Part shown: positions 1 through 10,637 of the stretch, piece by piece
How positions within the stretch are numbered: position 1 is the stretch's first letter
Layout of the letters: each line of letters begins with the position of its first letter
Assembly (NCBI RefSeq): GCF_000281045.1
Contig: NW_008246136.1
Location: 258,137-294,325 of the forward strand
Reading direction: 5' to 3'
Source: Saprolegnia diclina VS20
Taxonomy: Eukaryota; Oomycota; Saprolegniomycetes; Saprolegniales; Saprolegniaceae
Length of the DNA: 36,189 nt
The notes under the pieces: generated by a model
What the model was told of the DNA's origin: nothing
What the model saw: the letters and a program-made list of their open reading frames with translations, nothing else
Databases searched by the model: none
Translations under genes and position numbers: made by a program

Positions 1-3
1 TAG

Positions 4-321
4 GTGCTCACGGGCGGGCGCTACACGGAGAAGGCCGACATCTACAGCTTTGGCGTGCTCATGGCCGAGCTCGACACGCTCCAGGTGCCGTACGCAGACT
101 TGCTCGGCAAGGCGAGCGAAAACGGTTTCTCGAACGCGCGCCTGGCCATGATGGTTAGCGAAGGCGAGTTGCAGCCGTCGTTCACCGAGTCGATGCCGTC
201 GGAGCTCCTCGCGCTCGCCCGCGAGTGTCTCTCGTTCCACGACAACGACCGTCCGTCGGCGATCCAGTTGTCGTACAAGCTTCACAAGATTCTCAACGAG
301 AACAAGGCAGGCTACCAGTAG
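4..321 (+). CDS. TKL-type protein kinase, C-terminal exon only (partial)
   Basis: Last exon of a serine/threonine kinase whose front lies outside the window. The first three bases are TAG, the expected splice acceptor, and the reading frame opens directly after it. It encodes the C-lobe from just after the APE motif (VLTGG, KADIYSFGV of subdomain IX) to the conserved Arg of subdomain XI (NDRPSA) and a short tail. The same intron position and the same following residues occur in the complete kinase at 1016-2781, so the two are tandem paralogues. The catalytic loop is not in view, so activity cannot be judged. Family assignment to the oomycete TKL group rests on similarity to the neighbour. Confidence 0.88.
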   Translation: MLTGGRYTEKADIYSFGVLMAELDTLQVPYADLLGKASENGFSNARLAMMVSEGELQPSFTESMPSELLALARECLSFHDNDRPSAIQLSYKLHKILNENKAGYQ

Positions 322-1015
322 ACTGGTCGGCCATGCCTTTATATTAACGTTGACACGAGAACTACTGTAGTATTCTCGAAGTCCCCTGGTGCTTATACTT
401 ATAGTTGCTACAATTGTACAAGATGCAGGACAGGCAGAGAGAGCAAACGCTTGGCAAATAATGCGTCTGTTGAAACTTCAAATTTATGCTCACAACCCTG
501 TCGCCAGACCAGGATTGCGGCCGCGCCACCAGGCAGCATCAACCAAGGGATTGTAACCAGCCCTGACGACGTTGATGTTTGAGCGACGGAGCAGATGTGA
601 GTTGTCGACGTGCTGTGCAGTGGGACGCAGCCACAATGCATCCATCGCGACCGCAAACAACGCCAGAGAAATAATGGAGCGATGACGTGCTGACGCACAC
701 GTACACCTTTGTGTCCAGCGAACGATGGTGTTCTCCAACAAATAAGGTATCTTTATCTGCGGAGAAGTAGGGAGCTGCGGTCACAGATGTGGTGTCCTGG
801 TATGGCTCTCGCTCGTCGAGCCTCGCCGACCAAAAGCACACACTTGGCCACTCGAAGTTCGAAGTAACAACCAATCCGTCTATACATTCACCAAGTGTGG
901 GCGCTCACTGGCTTCTCACGCAAGGTTCGAAATACCTTGGTGTTTGTATGCAAGGCTGTCGTGGGACAAACCCCGTGTTGCGGCCGTCGATCGCGTTCAA
1001 TTTTTGATCGTCGAC
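322..1015. other. Intergenic spacer between tandem kinases
   Basis: About 690 bases without a convincing gene. Open frames here (for example 539-874 on the minus strand) lack the C/G-ending codon pattern of the flanking genes and show no recognisable motif. It should hold the 3' end of the first kinase transcript and the promoter of the second. A small perfect hairpin (CAAGGT, 7-nt loop, ACCTTG) lies near 920-940. I see no transposon ends. Confidence 0.6.
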
Positions 1016-2781
1016 ATGCGAGGCGTCGTGTTCGTGGCCGCGCTCGTCGCGTCCGTGGCGGCCGACTGCGCGTCGCTCAAGGCCGCGTACACGCAGACCG
1101 CTGCGACGTGCCAGGCGGCGATCGCGCCCAAGAACATCACGCTCGGCATGGGCGCGCAGTTCTGCAACGAAACGACGTGCGCCGCGGCCGTCACGAGCGC
1201 CGCGGCATGGAAGGCCGGAAGCTGCGCGGGCACAGCCGACGCTATCAACAACGGCGTGTACCCTACGTCGTACTGCACGGTAATTGAGACTTTGCTCCGT
1301 GCAAGCAGCTCATGTCGGTGTGTAGGATTCGTGCCAGAAGCAGCTCTCGGCGTATGGGAAGCGGTCGACCGACTGTACCGCTGCGAACACGACGTTCGAG
1401 ATCAGCAGCTGCACACAGTGCGCCAACATCTTTGCAGCTCACCCGAACTTTCAGCAAGTTTGCGGCATCAACTTCCAGAACGCCGACGACTACATCAACC
1501 AGTTCCTCGCACAGTATGCGAGCTCGATCGCGTACTGCAAGGTGCAGTTTCCGAGCGTGGTTTTTCCGTCGCCGCCGCAGCCGGCGTCATCCGGCTCGAC
1601 AACGACGTACATTGGCATTGGCGCTGGTGTCGTCGTCTTGATCCTTCTTATTGTGGCCTTTATCGTCTACCGTCGCCGACAGAAGGCGGCAAGCAAGTCG
1701 AGTAACCACACGGGCACGGGTTACTACTCGAACAATGCGTCGTCGCAGTTCACGCACCCCAACGCGACCAACGGCGGCGCGGTTGCCGACGACATTCGCT
1801 TCGACATGGACCTTGCGCGCTTCCGCGTGCCCCAGCAGGAGATCCAAAACATTCAGCTGCTTGTCAAGGGTGGGTACGGCGTCGTCTTCAAGGCGACGCT
1901 GCACGGCACAGACGTGGCCATGAAGCAGCTTTTGCCGTCCAAGGCCAAGGACCACAACGCGATCCAGGTACATTTCTCCGTCTCATTCTCTGTTTCTGAA
2001 CTTTTGATGCAGGAATTCATGAATGAGATTCGCCTCTGCGCGCGCCTCGAGCACCCCAAGATCGTCAAGTTTGTCGGTATCTCGTGGTCGACGCTTCACG
2101 ACCTCGCGGTCCTCTCCGAGTTCATGCCGCACGGCGACGTCACGGACCTTCTCAAGGCGGAACGCAAGCGCCCGAAGAAGGAGCGTGTCTTCCACTGGCT
2201 TCCCTCGGGCGCGCACGCGACGACCAAGACGGCTGTGGCCGCCGACGTCGCGGACGCACTCTGCTTCTTGCACTCGTTCCAGCCGACGATCATCCACCGC
2301 GATCTCAAATCCAAGAACGTGCTTCTCAGCGCTACGTGGGAGGCCAAGCTCAGCGACTTTGGCATCTCGCGCGTCACGAGCAACGAGGAGACGATGACGT
2401 CCAACATTGGCACGGTCGCGTGGATCGCGCCCGAGGTACCGTCACGTATTATCGAGGTTAGGGTTTCTGATCCGAGTCCCTTAGGTCCTGACGGGCGGCC
2501 ACTACTCGGAGAAGGCCGACATTTACAGTTTTGGCGTCTTCCTCTCCGAGATGGACACTCTCGAGTCGCCGTACTCGAACCTCACCGAGCAGAACCAGGG
2601 CCAGGGTTTCTCGAACGCGCGCATTGCCATGATGGTCAGCGAAGGCGCGCTGAAGCCGTCGTTCACGGACAACATCCCGGGGCCGCTCCTTGCGCTCGCG
2701 ATGCGCTGCTTGGCGTTCTACGACATTGAGCGGCCGTCGGCGCGTGTTGTCGCGGACGAGCTGCGTCGGATCATGGGCTAG
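1016..2781 (+). CDS. Receptor-like TKL serine/threonine kinase
   Basis: Four exons: 1016-1279, 1326-1967, 2013-2435, 2485-2781, giving 541 residues. Introns are 46, 45 and 49 nt, all phase 0. A signal peptide (residues 1-16) is followed by an ectodomain of about 145 residues with twelve cysteines and NIT, NET and NTT glycosylation sites, a Ser/Pro-rich stalk, one membrane helix (about 184-203), a basic stop-transfer run, and an intracellular kinase domain. Kinase motifs: glycine loop GGYG (270-273), VAMK with Lys288, helix-C Glu307, HRDLKSKN with Asp399, DFG at 417, APE at 441-443. All key residues are present, so it is probably active at the plasma membrane. The ligand is unknown. The cysteine pattern recalls elicitin-like folds, but I cannot confirm that. 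It is a tandem paralogue of the kinase at 4-321. Confidence 0.93.
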
Positions 2782-2983
2782 GGCCGCTTTAATGGTCGCA
2801 GCAACTAATATCTCTGTGGTGTCTGTGGTGTATACGTCTCAGTCTCGCGACGGAAGATCACCATCGATGACGAGAGTACTTGCAGAAATGCTCGTTCTTG
2901 GAGTTGCCTGGATCGCAAAACCTCTCGAAATGCATCCCTGTTGTATCCAAAAGAGGTAATACTGCAGCATTCGATACGCGAGC

Positions 2984-5584
2984 ATGAGCATGCGGCGCCG
3001 GTGCACGGTCGCGACGCTGCGGGCGAGCTTCGCCCTCCTCTTCGTCCTGTCGCTCGTGCTCACGTGGTGCAGCCTCTACGCGGGTGGCTCCCTGCCACGC
3101 GCCACATCGACTCTAAGGCCGCCCAGCAATTTACGCGCCAGCACATCGGCGCCGACGGCCGGCGCGACAGAGCCTCCTGCACCGATTGCCAACGATGTGT
3201 ACCCTGACGTCGGCTTGCCACCCGACGTTCTCTTGGGGCGCGTCATTGGCAACGCGCTGCCGCCTCGGTACGGTCAGGCCTGGATGCGGCGAAGCTCATT
3301 CACCTGCCTTAGGCATCACCCGAACCGGACTCTCGCCAACATTCGATTCATCTTGGAGCACGAAGACCTCGATGACGCGCGTGTTCAGAGCCATTGGGTG
3401 CTTAACCGCATCCTGGATCCCGCAGTTGAGGCCGATATCATTGCCCTCCTCACGCTCTTTGAGGCCAAGTTCGTCAAGACGCCTTCTTTCTCACGACAAC
3501 GATGGTGACGATGCGCTTATGCTGTAGCTACTCGGTCATTCCGTTCGACGTGCGGGCGTACGCGGCTCAACCGTTCGCCCTCTTTGACGAAGACGACGGC
3601 ACGGACCACTTGCACGCGGAGACGGCGCTGGACGCGTGGAACTCGAAGCTCCTCGTCTCGAGCATTTACGACACGAAGAACTTGTATGCAATGAGCATCA
3701 ACCACGCGCGCAATGCCATACTGGACCTTGGGTGCGCCACGTTGTGCCATACCAATGAGGCACCGACCTACGTCGTAGGCATGCGCTTGGTGTGCGCTGG
3801 ATTTTGCCGTGGGACCAAAACTGCTTTCTCACGCGGTCGGCGTGGAAAACGATCCGCGCCGACTTGGATGCATACCAAGGTGCCATCTTCCTCTTGCATC
3901 AATCCCTCATCGGTTGGCGCAGACGACGCGAGTACCAAGTACGTTGTGACGTGGATGGACCGTCTCCGCGTTGAGAACGACGTCGTCTTGGTGCCAAACT
4001 ACACGCCGGACGCCTGGGAAGAACCGCAGATCATCTTTCGCAGCGACGCCGGCGAGCGCTTTGACGAAGCACTGCGGTAGTCCCCTGACTGCTCCACCCG
4101 CCAGCATCACCAGCGTGTGTAGATATGGGCGTCGGGACAAGGCTGCGCTTCTCGTGCGCCTCGGTGTGCCGGGCGTGTGGTTTGAGTGGGGCTGGAGTCA
4201 GTGGGAGCGTGCGCGTACGTACGAGAAGCCTGCTGTGGACTGCCCGTCGCCACCGCCGTCCTCGGGCTACGTTGTGCGTCTTTTCTCAGGCAAGGCTGTG
4301 TACGAGGGTCAAGCCAACGGGTGCAGCAGCTTCTCTTCATACCAATGTACATGTCGTTGTTCTTAGGTTCCACCGCGAGATGGCGCGCGCCGATGCAGTG
4401 ACGACGATGCTTGAGACATTGGAAGCGCGGGCGATGGTCGACGCCCTGCAGTACACACCAACCCGCCTCGTGCTGTACGATCCTGACCGGCTTCGGTCGC
4501 TGGCGCCGCTGGCCTTGGCGCAGGTCCAAGCCAGGGCTGAGCGCGCCATGCAAATGAGCAGTCCAGCACAGAGGTCGATTTCGGATCGCTCGATGTACAG
4601 TCCGGTAACATTATATGCTATTGGTGTCTGTAGCTCATGCAACGTTAGGACATGTCCAACGATGCGATCGAGCGCGAGATGCGCCGGCAGTTTGACGCGT
4701 TTGTCGACGCGACGGCTGCGCTTGTGTTTGGCTACCTCGCGAAGCGCGACGACATGTATGCCACCAAGGCGCTCATGCTCGTCCACGCATGGTTCATTCA
4801 AGACAGAACCAAAATGCAGCCAGGTACACCTTCAACTGGTAGCTACTCAGCGCTCATACATCACAGTGCCAAGTCTCAAGGTGACGCAATCACTGCCCGT
4901 GCTCTGTGACGCGCTTCGTTTGCTGGAGACGCAGGCGAGCAGCCTCTTCACGGCCGGTATCGCGATGCATGTGACAACCTGGATGAAGGAGTATCTCTCG
5001 GCGCTGGTGGACCCCGAGAAGGCTCGGAGCTGGTTTGTTTCGCGAGGCGCAACTGGTACGACCTCCTGGACGATGCTCGAATCACGGCTGGTGCAGGATT
5101 GAGCTACGATATGCAAGTCGCGACTCTTTCCGCGTACGTCAACGACCCGGCGCGAGCTCGGTACCATCTGCACACGGTGCAGTCGCGCCTCCTCGCACTG
5201 CCGACGGGAGACGACGCTGTAGAGCAATTGCGCCTGTATGTGCAGGTCGCCGCCATGGGCGTTTCAGCGGGCGCCGACATGTGGCAATTCGAGGCCCCGG
5301 CCAAGCCGAACGTGCTCTGCACCGCGGTGGCGGCGCACGTGTCGTGCTGTGACCCCACCACCGACCACATATGTGCAGCAGCCGCGACCAATGTATCGAG
5401 TATCTATGCTCGGGGGTGGGACCTCTTGGATGTCGCGCTGCGGCACTGCGACGCGTGGAGCGCAGCGTGCCCGCAAGTGCGCGACCGTGTGCGAGCGACG
5501 GTTGACAATGCAGCCCATTGGCAAGACCTCAGCGCGGCGTGGCTGGCGCACTCGATACCTCCGTACCCAACGCTATGGCAATAG
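2984..5584 (+). CDS. Type II membrane protein with C-terminal alginate-lyase-like domain
   Basis: Ten exons: 2984-3267, 3313-3468, 3528-3731, 3779-3879, 3923-4076, 4123-4320, 4367-4604, 4649-4823, 4867-5055, 5097-5584; 728 residues. Introns are 41-59 nt. An N-terminal hydrophobic helix (about 9-32) after a basic start suggests a type II anchor in Golgi or plasma membrane, then a Pro/Ser/Thr stalk. The first half carries motifs RTLANIRFILEHE, INHARNAILDLG, RWILPWDQNCFLT and EEPQIIFR; I recognise it as a conserved block but cannot name its activity. The second half (about 400-728) resembles the alpha/alpha-toroid alginate lyase family, with MYATKALMLVHAWF, QSLPVLCDALRLLE and YDMQVATLSAYV. The intron at 3469-3527 uses a GTTCGT donor and restores frame cleanly. 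Substrate is unknown, and the usual NNH residues before the YD motif are not visible. Confidence 0.8.
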
Positions 5585-6027
5585 ATGTACAGTGCATGAT
5601 CAGGGTGTTTCGAGTGAAGCATAAATGGTCATTGCTCGTGATGGCGACAACCAGGTTGAGTGGCCGAGCGTCGACGAATGCTGCGTCAAGAGCTCCAGAA
5701 GGTGGGAGGGTGGGAGGGTGGGAGGGTGGGAGGTCTAGTAGAGTACCGGTAGAGCAGCACCTTGCAGGAGAGACTCGATCCTCCATATTTAAGCGGATTC
5801 TAAAAGACTGGGCATTCGATCCATCATGACGTGGCGGCTTGTGGGCTATACATCACACTATCTTGTACAAGGTTCATAACAATACTATTTTAAACAACGT
5901 GTACACTATTTCAACCATATTTTAAATGTAGTGAAAATATCTCTCCATAACTTGCAAAATGCACATACAAATACATAGTTGCAAGCAATATTAATATAAC
6001 AAAGAAAGATACCTCCACTCGGCGACG
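5585..6027. other. Intergenic spacer with G-rich repeat and AT-rich stretch
   Basis: About 440 bases with no gene that I can support. It holds the G-rich tandem repeat at 5701-5733 and then a markedly AT-rich stretch (about 5850-6010) directly before the start codon at 6028, probably the promoter and leader of that gene. Confidence 0.6.
5701..5733 (+). repeat. Four-copy 8-bp G-rich tandem repeat (G-quadruplex candidate)
   Basis: The unit GGGAGGGT is repeated about four times. Seven uninterrupted GGG runs (5704-5706, 5708-5710, 5712-5714, 5716-5718, 5720-5722, 5724-5726, 5728-5730) are each separated by one base. That is an ideal pattern for a parallel G-quadruplex on the plus strand. It lies about 120 bp after the lyase-like gene's stop codon and about 295 bp before the next start codon, so it could act in either 3' end formation or promoter function, or be a simple microsatellite. 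Confidence 0.85.
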
Positions 6028-8513
6028 ATGGACGCGACCGCAGCGACGACTGCGGAGGAGCAGCCGTCGATGGAAGAAGCGCTGCCCGGTGGAGCCAAGG
6101 ACCAAGCCATGAAGGCTCCGCGGAAGATGGAAGCGCTGCGCAAGATGGACGAGGCCAAGCACCGGTCAGAGGGGGCGCGTTCCGCCATGACGTCCTCCAA
6201 GAGCATGGAGAACGTCGGCGCCAAGTTCTACGAGCTCACGGTCGAGGAGCGCCGGAAGAAGTACTCGATGAGCGCACGCAACTCGTCGTACTGGCTGAAA
6301 GTCGTCGCTCGGTCGCACTCGGACCTCTCGCTGCAAGCGACGGCGCCGATTGAGTCACCGCCCGTCGAGACTCTCCGCAGCAGCAGCTGGAAGACTGTCG
6401 AGTCCCAAGATACAATCGACGAGCCGAGCTGTACGAGCGTCGACGAGGCAGTCTTTGAGCACCAGCGGTACCAGCTTGTACTGGGCTGGGGTACGCCGAC
6501 CGCTCGCCATCTCTGTACCGGCGCATACATGATGCTGATTGCATAGGGTCCAAGGGCTGCCTTTTGCCTCTCGACCCAAAGAAGTATGCGACAGCGTCTT
6601 ACGAAGCGCAGTTTCCAGTCTTCCCGACGATTCCGCTGCCGTCGGAAGGCAGCGATGAGGGTTGCGGGCGCTGGGAGTGGGTCACGCCCTGGCAGATCCA
6701 TGTTCACGCCGACACCGACAACGATGGTAGTCACTTCATATCCCGACTTGGCATGGACGCCCAACTCTGGACACTTTAGGATGGCGCTACTCGACGAGCT
6801 TTAGCCATCTCCGACTCGAGTCAACGGCCTGTTTTGGCTACCACCGCAAGACGACATTTTGCAGGCGACGCAAGTGGGTGCGTCGGCGTCTCTTCGTGCC
6901 GCTGCACTCGCCGTCGATGCTGCAGCCATGCGGCATGGGTACGATGACGACGTTTCGTCTACCGGTGATTTCACAGAGTACTAGACGGTGTGCTTTTGGA
7001 GCGCAAGTGTGGTTGGCTTCACAAGCTCGGGCATCGGCGCAAGAACTGGAAGCACCGTTTCTTCGTTCTCGACGGGTCCGTCTTGCAGTACTACACGGAT
7101 GACGTCAGCAAAGCCAAGACCCCGAAACTGAAAGGCGAGGTCCTCCTCTTCCATAAAGACACGACGGTAACGTACTCGTCCATCATCGCGCACTGTACTG
7201 CACCTGTAGGTCCATTACGCCGACGAGCCTGCGACCGGCCGCGCCTTTTGCTTTGCGATCGATGCCGGCGCGTACTCTCTTTTGCTCCAAGCACCATCCG
7301 AACTTGATCGTGAAGCGTGGATTTACGCGATCGAAGACGCTATCTTGTGTCGCGACTCGTATTGTGCGCTCGACGACCAAGCGGCCGATGACAGGCGCAG
7401 CGAAGTCATGGTACGTTCCAAATGCAACGCTGTTATCCTACCCCTTGGAGTAGCGCCGGCGATCGCTGAGTGCGACGTCTGTGACGGCGTCCATGGGTGG
7501 TGTCCAGGACGACGACATGCACGCTTTGTACGACGCCATCGTGGGGCTCTACCACGATGCAACCGTACGCTCATAACCTGTAGCAAGGTCCCTTATCGAT
7601 TGGTAGTCGCATTTTGTCAAAAAGTACAAATTCCACTTTCAAACCACGAGCAAGACCGAGGCCGTCGAGACAAAGGTCGTGCGAGCCCTCAAGTCGTATC
7701 GCATGTTTGTCGAGCGCACGCTGGCCAAGGTAGTTGAGAGATGGCATGTATCATCATCACTTCCGGTGGTGTCTACAGGTCCTTGACCGGTTTTGCGAGC
7801 ACATGAAGCGCCAGGGCAACAAAGACGATGCGATTGAAGCCGTCTACTACAGCGCGCGCGAAGCATCCTTGGTACTCGTACATACATGCTCTGGAATGAA
7901 GACACACTTCTCACGTAGCGCTGCATTGAACGAGTCACTTTTCTCCCCCTTCACGTTTGGCGTCGTGTGACGCCGCAGCAGACTCATGGATGGCGTAGGA
8001 TCTTCTGTACTCGATGCTCCAACTTTCGTTGGCAGGCGGGGATGCTGCGCTCGCAGAGTTTGAGAGCCGTCGGCGCTGGCTCGCAGAAAAACCTCAGTCG
8101 TTCTTTGACATCCGACCTGCTCACATGTATGTACACATTTGCCTATTCACTTGTGTCTCATCGTCGATTGTCGTAGATCACCGAGCAACTGGGGCGCGTG
8201 CACAGACAAGCTCAATGCACTCGACGAGCACGTGTTGCCGTCGGAGAAGGGTCTCGCGCTCGTCGAGGCTGCCAAGAGTATTTACGCCGTGTTTCACGCC
8301 GAGCACACGAGCGTCAACGTCGAGCATCTTGCGGCCGACGACTTCCTTCCCATCTTCATCTACGTACTGTGCCAGAGTTCCCTCACCGAGCTGCCTCTCA
8401 CACGTCGCGTACTGAGCGAAACGACGATCTCATCCATCATGATTGGCGAAATTGGCTACTACACGACGATGCTCGAGGCGGCCGTCGAATTCGTTTGCTC
8501 ATATCACGGGTAA
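6028..8513 (+). CDS. DysF-PH-VPS9 domain protein, predicted Rab5-family GEF
   Basis: Eleven exons: 6028-6490, 6547-6726, 6780-6938, 6985-7166, 7210-7410, 7454-7564, 7607-7729, 7779-7871, 7919-7954, 7999-8126, 8177-8513; 670 residues. After a charged N-terminus comes a DysF (peroxin/ferlin) domain, about 138-265, with RWEWVTPWQIHV, DGWRYSTSF and the basic CRRRKWVRRR. A PH domain follows (about 272-375; CGWLHKLGHRRKNWKHRFFV to the Trp of REAWIYAIEDA). The C-terminal VPS9 domain (about 500-670) shows ADDFLPIFIYVL with the conserved Asp and Pro, and GEIGYYTTMLEAAVEF. VPS9 domains activate Rab5-type GTPases on endosomes; PH and DysF suggest membrane recruitment. Exon 9 is a 36-nt microexon. The gene is convergent with the next one, stops 25 bp apart. 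Confidence 0.9.
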
Positions 8514-8538
8514 CCTGGCTACTTGTTTCCGTTCTATC

Positions 8539-10236
8539 CTAGTCAAGTTTGGCACTGGCGCGGATGGCGTTGCCGGTCATGGCGCGCTTGATGGCCTGTC
8601 GCAGTCGGTTTACGAGCTGAACGCGCGCATTGCTGCTCCCGCCAACCAAGTCGTCTTCTGCGTCGTCGCTGGTCGCCCCTTCCTTGTCGTGTCGTACGGG
8701 GTACGCAAAGCGCTGGTTGATCTCGGGAATGAGGCGCGCGAGGGCCGGTGCCAATTGGTCCTTGGCGTGCCACGTCGCGAACCGAGGTTGGGTGTGCGAC
8801 TGCACGAGTGTCGCGAGTGTCTCCAGCACGAAGACAGCGTCGTGGAGCTAGGTGCTATCTCATCAGAGTTTAGAGGCATGCAGAGGTCGTACCGCACACT
8901 GAGCATCCAAGAACGAGTCGCACATGGAGGGAAAAAGACCGGGCAGCAGCTCAAAGAAGCGCGTCGGGTCGTTCGCGCTGCCACTCAGGAGCTGCGAGAG
9001 CGTCCAAAGCACATATTCAGCTGGATACAGTGCTTGAAAGCGGTCGTCGGCGCTCCATTTCACCATACTGGGTACGGCATGCACATACGAGCCGAAGCTG
9101 GCGTCCACGAGCCCACAGAGCACGAGGACGCGAAGCGCAGCCTTCGTCGCCTTGCCCTCGGGGTCGGTCGCGACGACACGCAGACACGCCCGCAAAATGC
9201 CGGCGTCAAAAAGGACGGGAACCCACACCATCGGTTGCTTCTGCACGCTCCAGAGGAGGAGCTGCGAAATCACAATGAGACTGTCGGCGCGGTCGTCCAT
9301 CGCGGCGCCATCGAAAGTGATTTGCCGCTCGATCTACGCAGGATAAGCCGCGCAGCCAAGAATGTCGCATCGCACCATGGGCACGAGCGGCTTGAGGATG
9401 GCGAGAATGGCTGACGAGGCCACGACGGATGCTGAAATGTCCTAGAATTTGATCGATACCGTGTGCATTACCAATGAAAAAGCACCTTGGAAGATGTGAG
9501 CTCGAGAAGCAGCCGAAGAAACGAGAGAGATGACACTTCTTCCATCTTGGCCACGTGCTCGGGCGTCGAGAAGAGCGATGCGAGCCGCTGCAAGATCGCC
9601 GGGCACGTTTGTGGGTGCTGGAGCATGCGGTCGCGGAGGACGTAAAGGTAACGCAGCCACTCCATCTGGAGCAACAACGATTCGTCGCTTGAGCGAGGCC
9701 GGTGCAGCAGCGAAGCTGCGATCGAGCAGCAAGCATCCGTGACCTGGTAGTAGTTCCAGTCGTCGTGCGTCAGCGCCGAGAGTGGCGAGTACGTCGTGTG
9801 GTAACACACGTAGAGTAATTTAGCGTCCTCAGAAGCAAGCGACTACGATCGACACATGAGCTGGCATGGGCAAAGCATTGCAAACCTCGAAGCGGAAGGC
9901 GTCGAGCCCTGATGGGACTTGGAATGGGATGCAAAAGCATTGCACGAGAACGCAGGCGGCGGCTGCGCTCATGGCTGCGTCAGTCTTCGCGGCAAGCTCG
10001 AGCGCGTTGAGGAAGAGCGGACGTGTCACTGGAAATTGCGACTGGTCGTGGCCATGCATACGCTCAGCGAGTGCGCGGAGGTCCGAGGCCGACGTCATCG
10101 GAAAGTCGAACTGCATCGCATCGTATGCATCCATCGCCACATCATGGGCACTCTTCGGGACGCGCTGCTCGGCCTCGTTTGCGGCCAGCGCCTGCGCCAG
10201 CGCCTGGACAAACTCGTCTCGGGACATCTCCGTCAT
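8539..10236 (-). CDS. Predicted helical-repeat protein of unknown function
   Basis: Five exons on the minus strand: 10236-9886, 9842-9486, 9441-9376, 9333-8893, 8847-8539; 507 residues. All junctions are phase 0 with introns of 42-45 nt. The ATG at 10236 is chosen because the frame upstream of it has only a GTG. No enzymatic motif is seen. The sequence is almost wholly amphipathic helix with short Ala/Leu-rich segments such as KAALRVLVLCGLVDAS and AILAILKPLVPMI, which fits an armadillo or HEAT-type solenoid used for protein binding, but I cannot place it in a named family. No membrane helix or signal peptide is evident. It shares a 401-bp divergent promoter region with the TFIIH p44 gene and is tail to tail with the VPS9 gene. 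Confidence 0.8.
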
Positions 10237-10637
10237 GGTCCTCGCTCGCTCTGGTCGAAGTTGCACTGGTCTTTCAAAAAAAACCACCCAGGACCGTCAA
10301 AACGCAAATACCCTCTGAAATGTATGTCCATCTTTCTTGTCTGGTGGGTCCCCCCACCCAAGGTCAGATTTAAATGTACGGCAAGAAACCGATACGGACC
10401 ATTTGCGTGCTGAATCACGTCTAGCCTGCAGCACAGGGTAGCTGCAGCGAGGTAGTTCGTCCCTGTAGCGTCTACGACCCAAGAAAGGACAGGCAGGGTG
10501 TCGTTGTGAGCTCAGCGTCTCGGTCATTTGTTGTCAGCCGCGATGGAACTTTTTCAGCAAAGAAATGGTCCTTTGCAATATCAATTCTCGAAGGAAGTTA
10601 TCGCTCGGTTGGGGCCAGGAAACACCGACGCAGCGCG
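10237..10637. promoter_or_regulatory. Divergent intergenic region, probable bidirectional promoter
   Basis: 401 bases between two start codons pointing away from each other (helical-repeat gene and TFIIH p44). No coding frame with normal codon use is present. A G/C hairpin (GGTGGG, short loop, CCCACC) lies near 10342-10358. A TCATTTG initiator-like site is near 10526. Nothing else is recognised. Confidence 0.5.

Noticed and set aside
539-874. 111-codon minus-strand open frame between the kinases
   Set aside because: No motif, irregular codon use, and several other overlapping frames of similar size.
3505-3527. A 23-nt intron in the lyase-like gene
   Set aside because: It keeps frame but is too short. 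A 59-nt intron from 3469 with a GTTCGT donor also keeps frame and yields a better protein continuation (FEANYSVIPFD).
5048-5065. An NWYD motif in another frame, resembling the lyase active-site segment
   Set aside because: It lies partly inside the inferred intron 5056-5096 and in the wrong frame. The true equivalent is the YDMQVATL segment just downstream.
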